Assembly: GCA_038118725.1 (NCBI GenBank)
Contig: JAYOIK010000010.1
Span: 15,670-79,669, forward strand
Reading direction: 5' to 3'
Length of the DNA: 64,000 nt
Source of the DNA: JADHLJ01 sp038118725
Lineage (GTDB): Bacteria; Pseudomonadota; Alphaproteobacteria; Thalassobaculales; Thalassobaculaceae
The position numbers were made by a program, and so were the translations under genes. Shown piece by piece: positions 1-8,300 of the stretch. How positions within the stretch are numbered: the first letter of the stretch is position 1; each line of letters opens with the position of its first letter. The notes under the pieces were generated by a model. The model was not told where the DNA came from. It saw only the letters and a program-made list of their open reading frames with translations, and searched no databases.

Positions 1-137
1 ATGCAGCGATACCTTCCAGAGCCAATGGTCGGGCGAACGGATCTGCTCGCGGTGCAAGAGTTCAAGCACCTGGCGCAATGGCACGCCACTCGGCTCGGCG
101 CCGTCCAGCAGCCGCTAACTCAAAGCCCTCATCGATT

Positions 138-479
138 TCACGAACGCGTGGTCGCGGTCGAAAGACCGTGGTGTCGACGCGCGATCAAACAGGCCTCGTC
201 GCCGGGCATGCAATCCCGACAGACAATCGGGCGCGCTTCATGGATCACACAAGTCGTGACCGCGCCGATCTTCCCTTGCAAGGCGGCGCAACGATCACCG
301 ATACAGCGCATGCGCCCGGCGTCGTGATCGGCATAAACCTCGGGAATGCGCGACAGCGCCGCCTCGGTTTCCAAACTGAACCGCGGCCACTCCGCCGAAT
401 AGGCACAACACGCCCCACAGGCTCGGCAATCTTCAATGGAAAGCGCGGAAGGATCTTCCGCGTCGGCGGCGTCGGTCAA
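138..479 (-). CDS. YkgJ-family cysteine-cluster protein
   Basis: A 113-residue protein with ten cysteines in the pattern of the YkgJ/FliB-like zinc- or iron-chelating family: CxxCxxCC at residues 18-25, C59, C64, C77, then CxxC at 87-90 and C97. The family is thought to bind a metal or Fe-S centre, but its role is not established. The ATG at 479 overlaps the last bases of the upstream DUF6481 gene (ATGA overlap), so the two are probably translated together. The length is normal for the small members of the family. The family assignment is confident and the function is unknown. Confidence 0.85.
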   Translation of the reverse strand: MTDAADAEDPSALSIEDCRACGACCAYSAEWPRFSLETEAALSRIPEVYADHDAGRMRCIGDRCAALQGKIGAVTTCVIHEARPIVCRDCMPGDEACLIARRHHGLSTATTRS

Positions 480-829
480 CGACGCCGCGCCTTGCGGGCG
501 GCGTAGCGGGCATCGCGGGCGGCCTTGCGTTCCGCCTCGAGCGCGATCGCGGCGGCTTCCGCTTCCTCGGCGGCTATTCTCTCGGCTTCCTCGCGCGCGG
601 CCTTTTCGGCGGCCTTACGCGCGGCCTCGGCTTCCCTCGCGGCCTTGCGTTTGGCCTGGCGCTTCTCGCGCGCCTCGGCGATCGCCTTGCGTTCGGCTCT
701 TAGTTTCTCGAACTCCGGATCCCCGGGCTTGAGTTGGTTCTTGATTCTATCCTGAATCGCCTTCTTTGCCTTGGCCGCGTTCTGTAGTCGGGCGTTGAAA
801 GTGTCGTCTCTGTAATTGTTTTTCATCAT
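476..829 (-). CDS. DUF6481 family protein, charged Ala/Lys/Arg/Glu-rich helix
   Basis: A 117-residue, highly charged protein. The N-terminal half (DTFNARLQNAAKAKKA) is followed by a long Ala/Glu/Arg/Lys stretch expected to form one continuous helix or coiled coil, and it ends in ARDARYAARKARRR. This layout, including the AARDARYAARK-type tail, matches the alphaproteobacterial DUF6481 family, which has no established function. The composition would suit nucleic-acid binding, but that is inference. It lies first in a two-gene unit with the YkgJ-like gene, overlapping it by 4 bp. Confidence 0.8.
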   Translation of the reverse strand: MMKNNYRDDTFNARLQNAAKAKKAIQDRIKNQLKPGDPEFEKLRAERKAIAEAREKRQAKRKAAREAEAARKAAEKAAREEAERIAAEEAEAAAIALEAERKAARDARYAARKARRR

Positions 830-1108
830 CTTCCATCGGTGTCGAAGCCACGCCGCGTGGCCTCTGGCATTTTGATCTTGAAGTCCCGGATCGGCCCCTC
901 GGCGGGGGGCGTGTGACAGATCCCGCGGGTCGCGATGAACCCGCGCCCTCCCATATCATCAAGTACGTCGATCCACCACGTCTTGATGGCGCAACCCTAG
1001 CGAGGTCACCGAAAATATCAAGGAGCGGGATCGCAACATTCCCATAACCTCGGGCGACGGGCCGTGCTAAACCCATACGGCATCCATCCGGCAACGGGAC
1101 CAATCATC

Positions 1109-2341
1109 ATGCCCTTCGACGATCTTTCCGCCATATCACAGCCCGCCAAGGTCGGGTTTTGCCCCGATCGCCTCGCCCGGCTCGGCCCCTGGCTGCGGCG
1201 GTATGTCGATGACGGCAAGCTGCCTTTTGTCTCTCTCGCCGTGATGCGCAAGGGCCAGATCGCCTATGCCGACCACTACGGGCTAAGAGACATCGAAGCC
1301 GGAACGCCGCTGATCCCGGACGGTCTCTATCGAATCTATTCGATGTCCAAGCTGATCACCACGGTCGCGGCGATGAGTCTTTACGAGGAGGGCCGGTTCA
1401 TGCTCGACGAGCCGGTCGGCGCCTTCCTGCCGGAACTGGCCAATCAGAAAGTCTATGTCTCCGGCCCGTTCGAGGACATGGAACTGGTGAAACCGGACGC
1501 CCCGATGACCATCCGGCAGCTGATGAACCACACTTCCGGCCTCACCTACGGACTGTTCGATCCGGGCCCGGTCGGCCGGGCGATGCGCCGCGCCAAGGCG
1601 GATTTTTCCAGCCCCGACGAGACCCTGGCCGAGGTGGTCGAGCGCCTCGGCGACGTGCCGCTGTGCTTCCAACCCGGCAGCCGCTGGAACTACGGCGTGT
1701 CGACGGATGTTCTCGGGCGTCTGGTTGAGGTCATCGCCGGAAAATCCTTCGAGGATGTTCTGCGCGAGCGAATCTTCGAGCCCTTGGGGATGCGCGATAC
1801 GTTTTTCGGCGTGCCCGACGACAAGCTCGACCGGTTTTGCGCGCTCTACACAAAGACCGACGAAAATCCCCTCAAGCTGATCGAGAACGCGGAGAACAGC
1901 CGCTTCCGCGCGCCGGCGACGATGATGTCCGGCGGCGGCGGGCTCGTGTCCTCGATGTTGGATTACATTAGCTTCGTGGAGATGCTGCGCGGTGGCGGCG
2001 CCCTCGACAAGGCGCGGGTGCTGGGCCGCAAGACCGTTGAGTTGATGATGCTGAACCATTTGCCAGGCGACATGGCCTCGATGGGTCAGGCGACCTTCAG
2101 CGAGATGCCGATGCACGGGATCGGTTTCGGGCTCGGCGGCGCGGTGATGCTCGATACCACCAAGGCCCAGATTCTCGGCAGTCCCGGGGAGTTTACCTGG
2201 GGCGGCATGGCGTCCACGGCGTTCTGGATCGACCGGGCCGAGGAAATCTCGGTGGTTCTGATGACCCAGTTAATCCCGTCCTCGAGCTATCCGATCCGCC
2301 GGGAGTTGCGGGTATTGGTCTATCAAGCCTTGGTGGACTGA
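1109..2341 (+). CDS. serine hydrolase, class C beta-lactamase/esterase family
   Basis: A 410-residue penicillin-binding-protein-like serine hydrolase (beta-lactamase-fold esterases such as EstB). The nucleophile motif SMSK gives Ser78 and Lys81 in this numbering. A Tyr in the segment SRWNYGVSTDVLG fits the second catalytic motif, and the C-terminal GEFTWGG stands where beta-lactamases have KTG or HTG. The ATG at 1109 is preferred over the in-frame GTG at 1064 because homologous sequence begins near it. No signal peptide is evident, which favours a cytoplasmic esterase over a secreted beta-lactamase. The substrate cannot be deduced. The gene stands alone between a minus-strand pair and the small-protein/TPR unit. 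Confidence 0.85.
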   Translation: MPFDDLSAISQPAKVGFCPDRLARLGPWLRRYVDDGKLPFVSLAVMRKGQIAYADHYGLRDIEAGTPLIPDGLYRIYSMSKLITTVAAMSLYEEGRFMLDEPVGAFLPELANQKVYVSGPFEDMELVKPDAPMTIRQLMNHTSGLTYGLFDPGPVGRAMRRAKADFSSPDETLAEVVERLGDVPLCFQPGSRWNYGVSTDVLGRLVEVIAGKSFEDVLRERIFEPLGMRDTFFGVPDDKLDRFCALYTKTDENPLKLIENAENSRFRAPATMMSGGGGLVSSMLDYISFVEMLRGGGALDKARVLGRKTVELMMLNHLPGDMASMGQATFSEMPMHGIGFGLGGAVMLDTTKAQILGSPGEFTWGGMASTAFWIDRAEEISVVLMTQLIPSSSYPIRRELRVLVYQALVD

Positions 2342-2421
2342 GCCGGCAAACCCATTGAAACCCACGGCCTGGTTCACTAGGTTCCGAAAACACTACAATG
2401 ACCACGCGACGAGGTGACGCC

Positions 2422-2559
2422 ATGAAGGGCAAACGCAACCCGGTCGCCAAGGCGGTCCGGCGGCTGCGGCCCCTGGTGATCCGCTCCAAGCGACGCGAGA
2501 TACCGAGAAAACTGAAGGACAAGGGCCGCTCCGACGCGGCCCTTCGCCGTTATGCGTGA
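2422..2559 (+). CDS. small basic protein (45 aa), unknown family
   Basis: A short open frame encoding a strongly basic 45-residue protein beginning MKGKRNPVAKAVR. The RNPVAKAVR-type start recurs in small conserved proteobacterial proteins of unknown function that I cannot name securely. GAGG lies seven bases before the ATG, which favours this start over the in-frame ATG at 2398. The stop codon overlaps the ATG of the next gene (TGATG at 2557-2561), a classic translational-coupling arrangement. A nucleic-acid or ribosome-associated role would suit its charge, but this is inference. Confidence 0.55.
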   Translation: MKGKRNPVAKAVRRLRPLVIRSKRREIPRKLKDKGRSDAALRRYA

Positions 2560-3968
2560 TGGCTGATCCGCAAAGCCCACCGCCGAGTGACGATCCCAGG
2601 CAAACACAAACCGGCTGGCGCCGGAAATGGCCGTTGGTAACCCTTTTCAGCGCTATCGGCCTGGCGCTTCTCGCCGCCGGCATTGCTTGGACCTACACGG
2701 TCCATTTCCGCAAGTTCCCGCCCGATGTCGCGGATCGCGGGGCGCTCGCCTGGCCATTGCCGGATATGCCCTCCGCCGTGGTGCTTCCGATCGCCTCGGT
2801 CAGCTCGGCCGACCGAGACATACTGGTCGCGGGACGGCTTGGCGACGACCTCAGGGAGCGGCTCGCCCGCGTGCCCGGGCTATTCGTGATATCGCCCGAG
2901 ACCAGCGGGCGCTTTCGCGGCGGACAGTTCCGGATCAAGGCCACCGCCGAGGCCCTGGGGGTGCGCTATCTGCTCACCGGCACGTTATCGCGGATCGATG
3001 CCGGCAAAAAATATCGAGTATTCCTGCGGGTTATCGACGCCTTCAGCGGCGATACCGAATGGGTGGAGGATTTCGACCTCGCGCCCGAGCGGTCGTTCGA
3101 ACTATTCGCCAAGGCCATGCCGGAGATTCTCGATGCCCTGGATGTTGACATCGACGACGATGAAATCGCCGCGTTCACCGCGCTCGGGCCGCGGGTGTCC
3201 GCCGCCTGGATCGATTTCGCCGAGGCCGTCGCCTATCGGGTGATCGAGGATCGCCAGAGCATGGCCGACAGCCTGGCGAAACTGAAACGCGCGCACGACG
3301 CGGACCCCGGATGGAGCGGCCCGGCGCGGGAGATCGCCTGGAGTTATCTGCATCTGGCGCGCCGGGGGAGGACCGACGCGACCTTCCCGACGACCGACGC
3401 GCTGCTCCGCGAGGGCCTGCGTTTCGCCGATGCCCTGATCGAGCGCGACCCAAGGGACCCGTACGGCCCGGCCCGCAAGGCGGCGCTATCGGCGGCGGCG
3501 GCTAACGAGACCGAGGAGACCCTCGCGCTGTGGCAAGAGGCCGCCAGGCTCGGCCCGAACACCTTTTCCATCCAATGGGAACTGGCCCAGGTTCTGATCC
3601 GCGCCGAGCGTTACGAGGAAGCCTTGCCGGTTATGAAGCGTGCCCTCCGGGTGCATCCGCGCCATCCGGTGGCGCTGACCCAGGCCTTGGCGGAACTCGA
3701 GTTCGCCGCCGGAAACCCCGCGGTGGCCTTCACGACGCTGGACACGGTGATATTAAAGCGCCCGGCGGCGGAGGACCCGCGGTTGATGCGAATGTATCTA
3801 TTGGCCAAGATGGGCCGCGAGGGCGAAGCCATGGCCGAGGCCGAAGCTTTCCTCGCGCTACATGACGGTTTTGGTTTTTCCGCCTGGTCGGAACGCCAGA
3901 TCCGGCGCGGACGCCCGGGCCGCGCGGAGTGGCGCGAGACACTGCTCGGTATCGGCATCCCCGACTGA
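2559..3968 (+). CDS. membrane-anchored TolB-like/TPR protein
   Basis: A 469-residue protein with a short cytoplasmic N-terminus, one transmembrane helix at about residues 25-46, and then a domain beginning SAVVLPIASVSSADRD. That domain resembles the TolB-like N-domain found downstream of the catalytic domain in many alphaproteobacterial adenylate/guanylate cyclases. It includes the characteristic LGVRYLLTGTL and a strand-rich section. The C-terminal half is made of TPR-like helical repeats (for example the segment around EEALPVMKRALRVHPRHP). No cyclase or winged-helix domain is attached, so this looks like a free-standing sensor or scaffold. The start overlaps the stop of the small basic protein by one base. 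Confidence 0.7.
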   Translation: MADPQSPPPSDDPRQTQTGWRRKWPLVTLFSAIGLALLAAGIAWTYTVHFRKFPPDVADRGALAWPLPDMPSAVVLPIASVSSADRDILVAGRLGDDLRERLARVPGLFVISPETSGRFRGGQFRIKATAEALGVRYLLTGTLSRIDAGKKYRVFLRVIDAFSGDTEWVEDFDLAPERSFELFAKAMPEILDALDVDIDDDEIAAFTALGPRVSAAWIDFAEAVAYRVIEDRQSMADSLAKLKRAHDADPGWSGPAREIAWSYLHLARRGRTDATFPTTDALLREGLRFADALIERDPRDPYGPARKAALSAAAANETEETLALWQEAARLGPNTFSIQWELAQVLIRAERYEEALPVMKRALRVHPRHPVALTQALAELEFAAGNPAVAFTTLDTVILKRPAAEDPRLMRMYLLAKMGREGEAMAEAEAFLALHDGFGFSAWSERQIRRGRPGRAEWRETLLGIGIPD

Positions 3969-4049
3969 AGCCCCGGCTTGATCATGTCCGCGTAAATCTA
4001 TTGAATGCGGGGCGTCATCAACGCAGCGCCGGATATCGGGAATTTCGCC

Positions 4050-5138
4050 ATGTCTCTCAACGTCGCCCACGATCACGCGAGCGAAGCCCTTGACCTTCCG
4101 GATCCGATCCAGGGCCCGCAGGTCTGGTATGGCCCGGAGATGAGCGCCAGCGACGCCTGGATCCACCAAATGACCGACGCCGATCTCGACGAGATCGAGG
4201 CGACGATGAAGCCCCTGGTGGCGGCGGAAAAGGATATCGCGCGGATATCCCAAGCGGATTTCCCGCTGCCCACCCTGGCACCGAAACTCGCGGCGATCCA
4301 AGACGAAGTCATGCGGGGGCGCGGTTTCGCGCTGATCCGCGGCCTGCCGGTTGATCGCTGGTCGATCCGCGAGTCGGCGACGGTCTATTATGGGCTCGGC
4401 ACGCATTTCGGCAATGCCCGCTCGCAGAACGCCAAGGGTCACGTACTGGGCCATGTGCGCGATCTAGGACGCGACGCGGTAAATGACCAGAACGCGCGGA
4501 TCTATCAGACCCGCGAGAGACAAACCTTCCACACGGATTCCTGCGATATCGTCGCGTTGCTCTGCCTGAAGACGGCGCGCTCGGGCGGCGCGTCGGCTCT
4601 GGTCAGTTCAATGACGATCTACAACGAGATGCACAAGCGTCGTCCCGACCTGCTGCGCCTGTTGTTCGAGCCCTTCGCGACCGACCGTCGGGGCGAGGTG
4701 CCCGAGGGCAAGAAGCCGTATTTCGAGATCCCGGTCTACAACCACCACGCGGGCTATCTCTCCGCGATCTACGCGCGCCGCTATATAGAGTCCGCCAGGC
4801 GCTTCGAGGACGTACCGGACCTCACGGCCGATCAGCGCGAGGCCCTGGATCTGTTCGATTCCCTGGCCAACGATCCGGCAATCAATCTGAACATGGATTT
4901 CCAGCCCGGCGATATGCAGCTGGTGCACAATCACACGATCCTGCACGACCGCACCGCCTATGAGGATTGGGACGACGAGGAGAAGAAGCGGCATCTCCTG
5001 CGGCTCTGGCTCGCGGTGCCTGGCGCCCGCCCGCTGCCCGAGGTCTACGCCGAACGCTATGGCCAGGTCACCATTGGCGATCGCGGCGGGATCATCGTGC
5101 CCGGCTCGCGCCTGAACGCGCCCCTCACGGCGGAGTAA
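4050..5138 (+). CDS. TauD/TfdA-family Fe(II)/2-oxoglutarate dioxygenase
   Basis: A 362-residue non-haem iron dioxygenase. The metal-binding triad is visible as HTD (His161, Asp163) plus a distal histidine in LVHNHTILHD (His293 or 295), followed by an Arg-rich strand (RHLLRLWLAV) expected to bind 2-oxoglutarate. Family members hydroxylate taurine, aryloxyalkanoates, gamma-butyrobetaine and similar small acids; the substrate here is not readable. The ATG at 4050 gives a typical N-terminus, while an in-frame ATG at 4005 would add 15 residues without a better ribosome site. It is monocistronic and followed by a repeat element. Confidence 0.85.
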   Translation: MSLNVAHDHASEALDLPDPIQGPQVWYGPEMSASDAWIHQMTDADLDEIEATMKPLVAAEKDIARISQADFPLPTLAPKLAAIQDEVMRGRGFALIRGLPVDRWSIRESATVYYGLGTHFGNARSQNAKGHVLGHVRDLGRDAVNDQNARIYQTRERQTFHTDSCDIVALLCLKTARSGGASALVSSMTIYNEMHKRRPDLLRLLFEPFATDRRGEVPEGKKPYFEIPVYNHHAGYLSAIYARRYIESARRFEDVPDLTADQREALDLFDSLANDPAINLNMDFQPGDMQLVHNHTILHDRTAYEDWDDEEKKRHLLRLWLAVPGARPLPEVYAERYGQVTIGDRGGIIVPGSRLNAPLTAE

Positions 5139-5182
5139 TACCGAGTTGCGATACTGAAGACTCACGTCATGACGCCTGTTGA

Positions 5183-5309
5183 CCGTCGCCCTGGCGAAGG
5201 CCAGGGCTCTTGCCGCCACCGTCACGAGACCAGGACCGGTGGAATCAATCATATATTTCAGAATGTTAAGCTTCCTCGCCAAAAGCCCTGGCCTTCGCCA
5301 GGGCGACGG
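5183..5309. repeat. MITE-like inverted-repeat element, copy A1
   Basis: About 127 bp bounded by near-perfect 32-bp inverted arms, 5183-5214 and 5278-5309, with the outer core CCGTCGCCCTGGCG. It fills the spacer between the dioxygenase and ccmC genes. The same arms recur at 11183, 15453 and 48277 in this window. Confidence 0.8.
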
Positions 5310-5385
5310 CAAGCTTGAGGAGGCCAAATGGGACGAGAGTTCTGGTCAGCGCGGGTTGGTACAAGCCACCGGTCCCCTCGCCGGA

Positions 5386-6105
5386 CTACTCTCCGGGCTC
5401 GACCATGTGCAGGGCGCGGATACGCCGGGCGGTCAGGATCGCGCGCATGCGGATGATCAGCACCACCACGAAATACAGCTGAAACCCCAGAGCCATCAGC
5501 AGCAGCGGGCTCAACATCGCCGGGTCGATCGCCGGCGCGTCGAGACGGGTCAGACTGGCCGGTTGATGCAGGGTGTTCCACCAATCCACCGAGAACTTGA
5601 TGATCGGCACGTTCACCACGCCGACCAGGGCCAGGATCGCGCCCGCCCGCGCGCCACGCTCGGGCTCGTCAAAGGCGTTCACCAGCGCGATATAGCCGAG
5701 ATAGAGAAAGAACAGGATCAGCACGGATGTCAGGCGCGCGTCCCACACCCACCAGGTTCCCCACATCGGCTGGCCCCAGAGCGCGCCGGTGATCAACGCC
5801 ATCGCGGTAAAGCCGGCGCCGATCGGCGCCGCGGCCTGGGCGGCGACATCGGCCAGGGGATGCTTCCAGATCAGAAAGCTGGCGCTGGCGACGGCAAGGG
5901 TCATGTAGCAGAACATCGCCATCCAGGCGGACGGCACGTGGACATACATGATCCGCACGGTCTCGCCCTGCTGGTAATCCGCCGGCGAGGCCAATAATCC
6001 CTGATACAAGCCGATGGCGATCGATAGGAGCGCCGCGCCCGCGACCCAGGGCAGCAGCTTTTCGGCGATCCGCATGAAGCGGGCGGGGTTGGCGAACCAA
6101 TGCAT
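5386..6105 (-). CDS. ccmC: heme exporter permease CcmC
   Basis: A 239-residue, six-helix membrane protein of system I cytochrome c maturation. The tryptophan-rich heme-handling signature GTWWVWDARLTS lies in the periplasmic loop, and conserved histidines flank it (for example the HVPSAWM segment). CcmC loads heme onto the chaperone CcmE together with CcmD. It is the last of three genes, ccmA, ccmB, ccmC. The small ccmD gene that commonly follows was not found between it and the downstream repeat element. Confidence 0.95.
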   Translation of the reverse strand: MHWFANPARFMRIAEKLLPWVAGAALLSIAIGLYQGLLASPADYQQGETVRIMYVHVPSAWMAMFCYMTLAVASASFLIWKHPLADVAAQAAAPIGAGFTAMALITGALWGQPMWGTWWVWDARLTSVLILFFLYLGYIALVNAFDEPERGARAGAILALVGVVNVPIIKFSVDWWNTLHQPASLTRLDAPAIDPAMLSPLLLMALGFQLYFVVVLIIRMRAILTARRIRALHMVEPGE

Positions 6106-6119
6106 GGCGGTTTATTGCC

Positions 6120-6785
6120 TCATGTCACGGCTTGCCGCAAGGCCGCCGCGGCGGCCCAGGGACATAGCGGGATGGCGGCCAGCAACAGCGCGCCCAACAA
6201 CATCAGATGCGGCCCGGCCCCCTGCCCGATCGCCGCGGCCTCGACCGCGGAAACACCGAAGATCAGCACCGGCACCGTTAGCGGCAGCACCAGCAGCGAG
6301 ACCAGAACCCCGGCCCGCCGCGCGCCCAGCACCAAGGCGGCGCCAACCGCGCCGATCAGGCTCAATACCGGCGTGCCCAGAGCCATCGCCGCCAACAAGG
6401 TAAAATAAGCCTCGGTGTTCATATGCAGCAGCAGGCCCAGGAGCGGCGATATCAGCATGATCGGCAGGCCCGTCACCAGCCAATGCGCGAGGCATTTGGC
6501 CAGGACCAGCACCTCCAGCGGCCACGGCGCCATGACCAGAAGGTCCAGGCCGCCATCCTCGTGATCGGCCTGAAACAGCCGGTCCAGCGACAGCATCGCC
6601 GCCAGAAGCGCGCCGATCCAGACCACGCCGCCCGAGATCCGTTCCAGAACACCCGGTTCCGGCCCCACGCCGAGCGGAAACAGCGCCACCACCACGACGA
6701 AGAAAATCAGAGCGATGGCCGCGTCGCTGCCCTGGCGCATCGCCAGCTTCAGCTCTCGTCTTATGATCGCGGCAAAACCCTTCAC
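6120..6785 (-). CDS. ccmB: heme exporter permease CcmB
   Basis: A 221-residue integral membrane protein with about six hydrophobic segments and the typical N-terminus containing IIRRELKLAMRQGSDA. CcmB is the permease partner of the CcmA ATPase; together they release holo-CcmE from CcmC. Its ATG overlaps the ccmA stop (ATGA at 6782-6785), and ccmC begins 14 bp after its stop, so the three genes form one operon. The length is normal for the family. Confidence 0.95.
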   Translation of the reverse strand: MKGFAAIIRRELKLAMRQGSDAAIALIFFVVVVALFPLGVGPEPGVLERISGGVVWIGALLAAMLSLDRLFQADHEDGGLDLLVMAPWPLEVLVLAKCLAHWLVTGLPIMLISPLLGLLLHMNTEAYFTLLAAMALGTPVLSLIGAVGAALVLGARRAGVLVSLLVLPLTVPVLIFGVSAVEAAAIGQGAGPHLMLLGALLLAAIPLCPWAAAAALRQAVT

Positions 6786-7468
6786 GCGCCGAACTCCGAC
6801 CAGATGTCTCCCGCGCTGTCGACAAGAGCCGCGCGATAATCCGCGAGATTGAGTTCATCCGCCGAACCACCGAGCGCCACGTCGACATGGCTGGCGAGTA
6901 CCACGATGCCGCCGCTCTCCCGATGCGCGGCGATCGCGCTTTCCAGCGCGGCCTGGCCTTCACGGTCCAGACCGACCGTCGGCTCGTCCAGCAGCCAGAG
7001 CGGCGCCGGCGCCGCGAGCAGGCGCGCCAGCGCCAGCCGGCGCTTCTGACCGGAGGAGAGGAAACGCACGGGAAAACCGGCTCTGTCGGTCAGTCCAAAA
7101 TCCTCGAGCGCCCGGCTCTCGGCCCTTGGGTCGCCATGCAGCCGGAACGCCGACCAGAAACCCAGATCCTCCGCCGCCGAGAGCGCCGGTTTAACGCCGG
7201 TCGCGTGCCCGACATAGTGCGCGCGGGCGCCATGGCCCTGGCGATCGGCGGCGATATCGACGCCGCCCCAAAGGATGGTTCCGGAGGCCGGGGCCGACAG
7301 ACCGGCCATCAGCCGCAACAGGCTCGACTTTCCACTTCCGTTCGGGCCGATCAGGACCAGGGCGTCACCGGCGCGCAAGGCGAAATCAAGACCCGCGAAA
7401 ACCCTTCGCGCGCCCCGCACGCAGCTTACCGCGTCGCCCCTGAATATCGAGCTACCTGCCTGATCCAT
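6782..7468 (-). CDS. ccmA: heme exporter ATPase CcmA
   Basis: A 228-residue ABC ATPase. It has Walker A GPNGSGKSS at residues 41-49, the ABC signature LSSGQKRRL at about 137-145, and Walker B LWLLDEP followed by a D-loop. The LSSGQKRRLALARL form of the signature is characteristic of CcmA. The protein energises release of holo-CcmE during cytochrome c maturation. It is the first gene of ccmABC and overlaps ccmB by 4 bp. The spacer upstream to the next minus-strand gene is 46 bp. Confidence 0.95.
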   Translation of the reverse strand: MDQAGSSIFRGDAVSCVRGARRVFAGLDFALRAGDALVLIGPNGSGKSSLLRLMAGLSAPASGTILWGGVDIAADRQGHGARAHYVGHATGVKPALSAAEDLGFWSAFRLHGDPRAESRALEDFGLTDRAGFPVRFLSSGQKRRLALARLLAAPAPLWLLDEPTVGLDREGQAALESAIAAHRESGGIVVLASHVDVALGGSADELNLADYRAALVDSAGDIWSEFGA

Positions 7469-7514
7469 CCCGCTCCAATAGCCGGGCGGGGCCGCGGCGT
7501 CCAGTACGGGTTAC

Positions 7515-8204
7515 CTATACCAGGTCCTCGTTCGAGAGCGTGAAATGCAGGCGATAGGTCCCGAGTGCCGCGCTGGACGCGCCATGTTCCTTCAAGGTTT
7601 GCTCGGACAGATCGCCATCGCGCCAAAGCGGGTCCAGCGGAGCGGCCTCGATGCCCTCGACGAAGACGACCCAGTCGGCGACGTCGTCGGTCCGGTCACG
7701 CATAGCCTTTTCCTCGGTCTGGGTGGCGCTGGAGTTATGATCGCCCCGCAGCAGATGCGCCGCGACGATGCCAGGGCGTCCGATCAGCTTGGGTAGGACG
7801 TCGTCACCGAGCCAGGTGGAGAGTTCAGCGTCGCGGCCTGGCGCGGCTTGCAGGCGTCCGGTCAGAATGGCCGCCCCGCCCCCGATGCCGTGCGAGGCGA
7901 CCACGTCGCTCAAGGTCCGGTTATTGTCCTTGATGTTCGGGCCGACGCGCCGGGTCCATTCCGTCGGATTGTTGAGCCGCTCCAGATAAGCCTCGGAGGT
8001 CAGGGTCGCCAAGGTCTCGGTCTCGTAGAAATGAAAGAATTCCGGCGCGCCCTCGATCGCCACATAACGCCGGCCGCGCAGGAAACCGGGAATGCCGACC
8101 CGCTCCGGCACATGCTCGTAACAATGCCAGTGGTTGTAATCGGCCTGAAACTCCGGCGCCACGTTGTGCCAGATCGCGGCCACGCCCTTGCCTAGAAGCG
8201 GCAT
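7515..8204 (-). CDS. probable dimeric alpha/beta-barrel protein (EthD-like), function unknown
   Basis: A 229-residue protein. The ATG at 8204 is chosen because a longer upstream frame would run through the divergent oxidoreductase gene. It begins with a ferredoxin-like pattern (VAAIWHNVAPEFQADYNHW) and has a conserved HCYEHVPERVGIPGF segment. A second, weaker repeat in the C-terminal half suggests two fused dimeric alpha/beta-barrel units, as in EthD or DUF4286-type proteins. Such folds occur in monooxygenases and decyclases of catabolic pathways. The facing Gfo/Idh/MocA gene may share its pathway. No catalytic residues can be assigned. Confidence 0.6.
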   Translation of the reverse strand: MPLLGKGVAAIWHNVAPEFQADYNHWHCYEHVPERVGIPGFLRGRRYVAIEGAPEFFHFYETETLATLTSEAYLERLNNPTEWTRRVGPNIKDNNRTLSDVVASHGIGGGAAILTGRLQAAPGRDAELSTWLGDDVLPKLIGRPGIVAAHLLRGDHNSSATQTEEKAMRDRTDDVADWVVFVEGIEAAPLDPLWRDGDLSEQTLKEHGASSAALGTYRLHFTLSNEDLV

Positions 8205-8300
8205 CGCTTTCTCCCATTCGCTGGTACTTTTCCGGCCCCAGCCGCTAGACTTGCGGGCGTCGCCGAGCACCGTTTGAAACAATCGCCAGGATATGCTGCC

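Noticed and set aside
1..128. Possible 3' neighbour of the YkgJ gene on the minus strand (about 38 codons after a stop, high GC in third positions)
   Set aside because: It runs off the left edge with no good start codon and no recognisable family, so it is not called.
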